DNA from: Morchella semilibera
Taxonomy: Eukaryota > Ascomycota > Pezizomycetes > Pezizales > Morchellaceae
Assembly: GCA_009192285.1 (NCBI GenBank)
Contig: CM018608.1
Location: forward strand, 452,201 to 516,200
DNA length: 64,000 bases
Direction of reading: 5' to 3'
This document shows, piece by piece, positions 62,829 through 64,000 of the stretch. How positions within the stretch are numbered: position 1 is the first letter of the stretch; the number at the start of each line of letters is the position of its first letter. The position numbers were made by a program, and so were the translations under genes. The notes under the pieces were generated by a model, which worked only from the letters and a program-made list of their open reading frames with translations, made no database searches and had not been told where the DNA came from.

Positions 62829-64000
<1,172 letters not shown>

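Overview
This is a window of nuclear DNA from a filamentous ascomycete-type fungus (Pezizomycotina is the best guess; lineage below that cannot be read from the sequence). The reasons are many short spliceosomal introns (about 45-140 nt, GT..AG with CTAAC/CTGAC-like branch points) and fungal gene families: ENA-type sodium P-ATPase, fungal-type tRNA ligase, bifunctional ADE5,7, MCR1, SQT1 and an eukaryotic one-chain urease starting MHLVPRE. Intergenic DNA is AT-richer and long in places. I see no rRNA, tRNA, CRISPR array, intact transposon or organelle DNA.

Layout. 54-957: 3' end of a nuclear protein with a PCNA-box-like motif (+). 1477-2890: glyoxalase II (+). 3373-6999: cytosolic isoleucyl-tRNA synthetase (+). 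8463-10318: Golgi pH regulator-like membrane protein (-). 12085-15802: ENA-type cation ATPase (+). 17559-18865: HpcH/HpaI-type aldolase (-). 18.9-23.8 kb: gene-poor. 23855-25192: SQT1-like WD40 protein (-). 26.2-26.8 kb: eroded ankyrin-repeat pseudogene (-). 29019-31467: tRNA ligase TRL1 (+). 32653-48427: the giant AAA+ ATPase midasin, MDN1/REA1 (+), nearly a quarter of the window. 48643-49122: small unknown three-exon gene (-). 50395-52177: threonine synthase (+). 52529-55225: urease (-). 56965-58028: mitochondrial NADH-cytochrome b5 reductase (-). 58537-59958: RAI1/DXO-family nuclease (-). 60359-61099: small unknown gene (+). 61439-62828: GET4 (-). 63359-end: start of ADE5,7 (+).

Most genes are housekeeping: ribosome assembly (MDN1, SQT1), RNA processing (TRL1, RAI1), translation (ILS1), tail-anchored protein insertion (GET4), purine and threonine synthesis, nitrogen use (urease), redox and detoxification. 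They are not an obvious functional cluster; adjacency looks incidental. The stretches at 10.3-12.1, 15.8-23.8 and 25.2-29.0 kb are gene-poor.

The main oddities are: (1) about a dozen single-base frame breaks in six conserved genes plus GLO2-type homopolymer slips, which look like residual sequence errors rather than decay; (2) a strong excess of the palindrome TACATGTA (17 copies, about 1 expected), all in non-coding DNA and nearly all in the gene-poor part; (3) three GC-AG introns with the same GCAAGT donor; (4) 14- and 16-nt microexons; (5) GATA-site clusters upstream of urease and between GET4 and ADE5,7.
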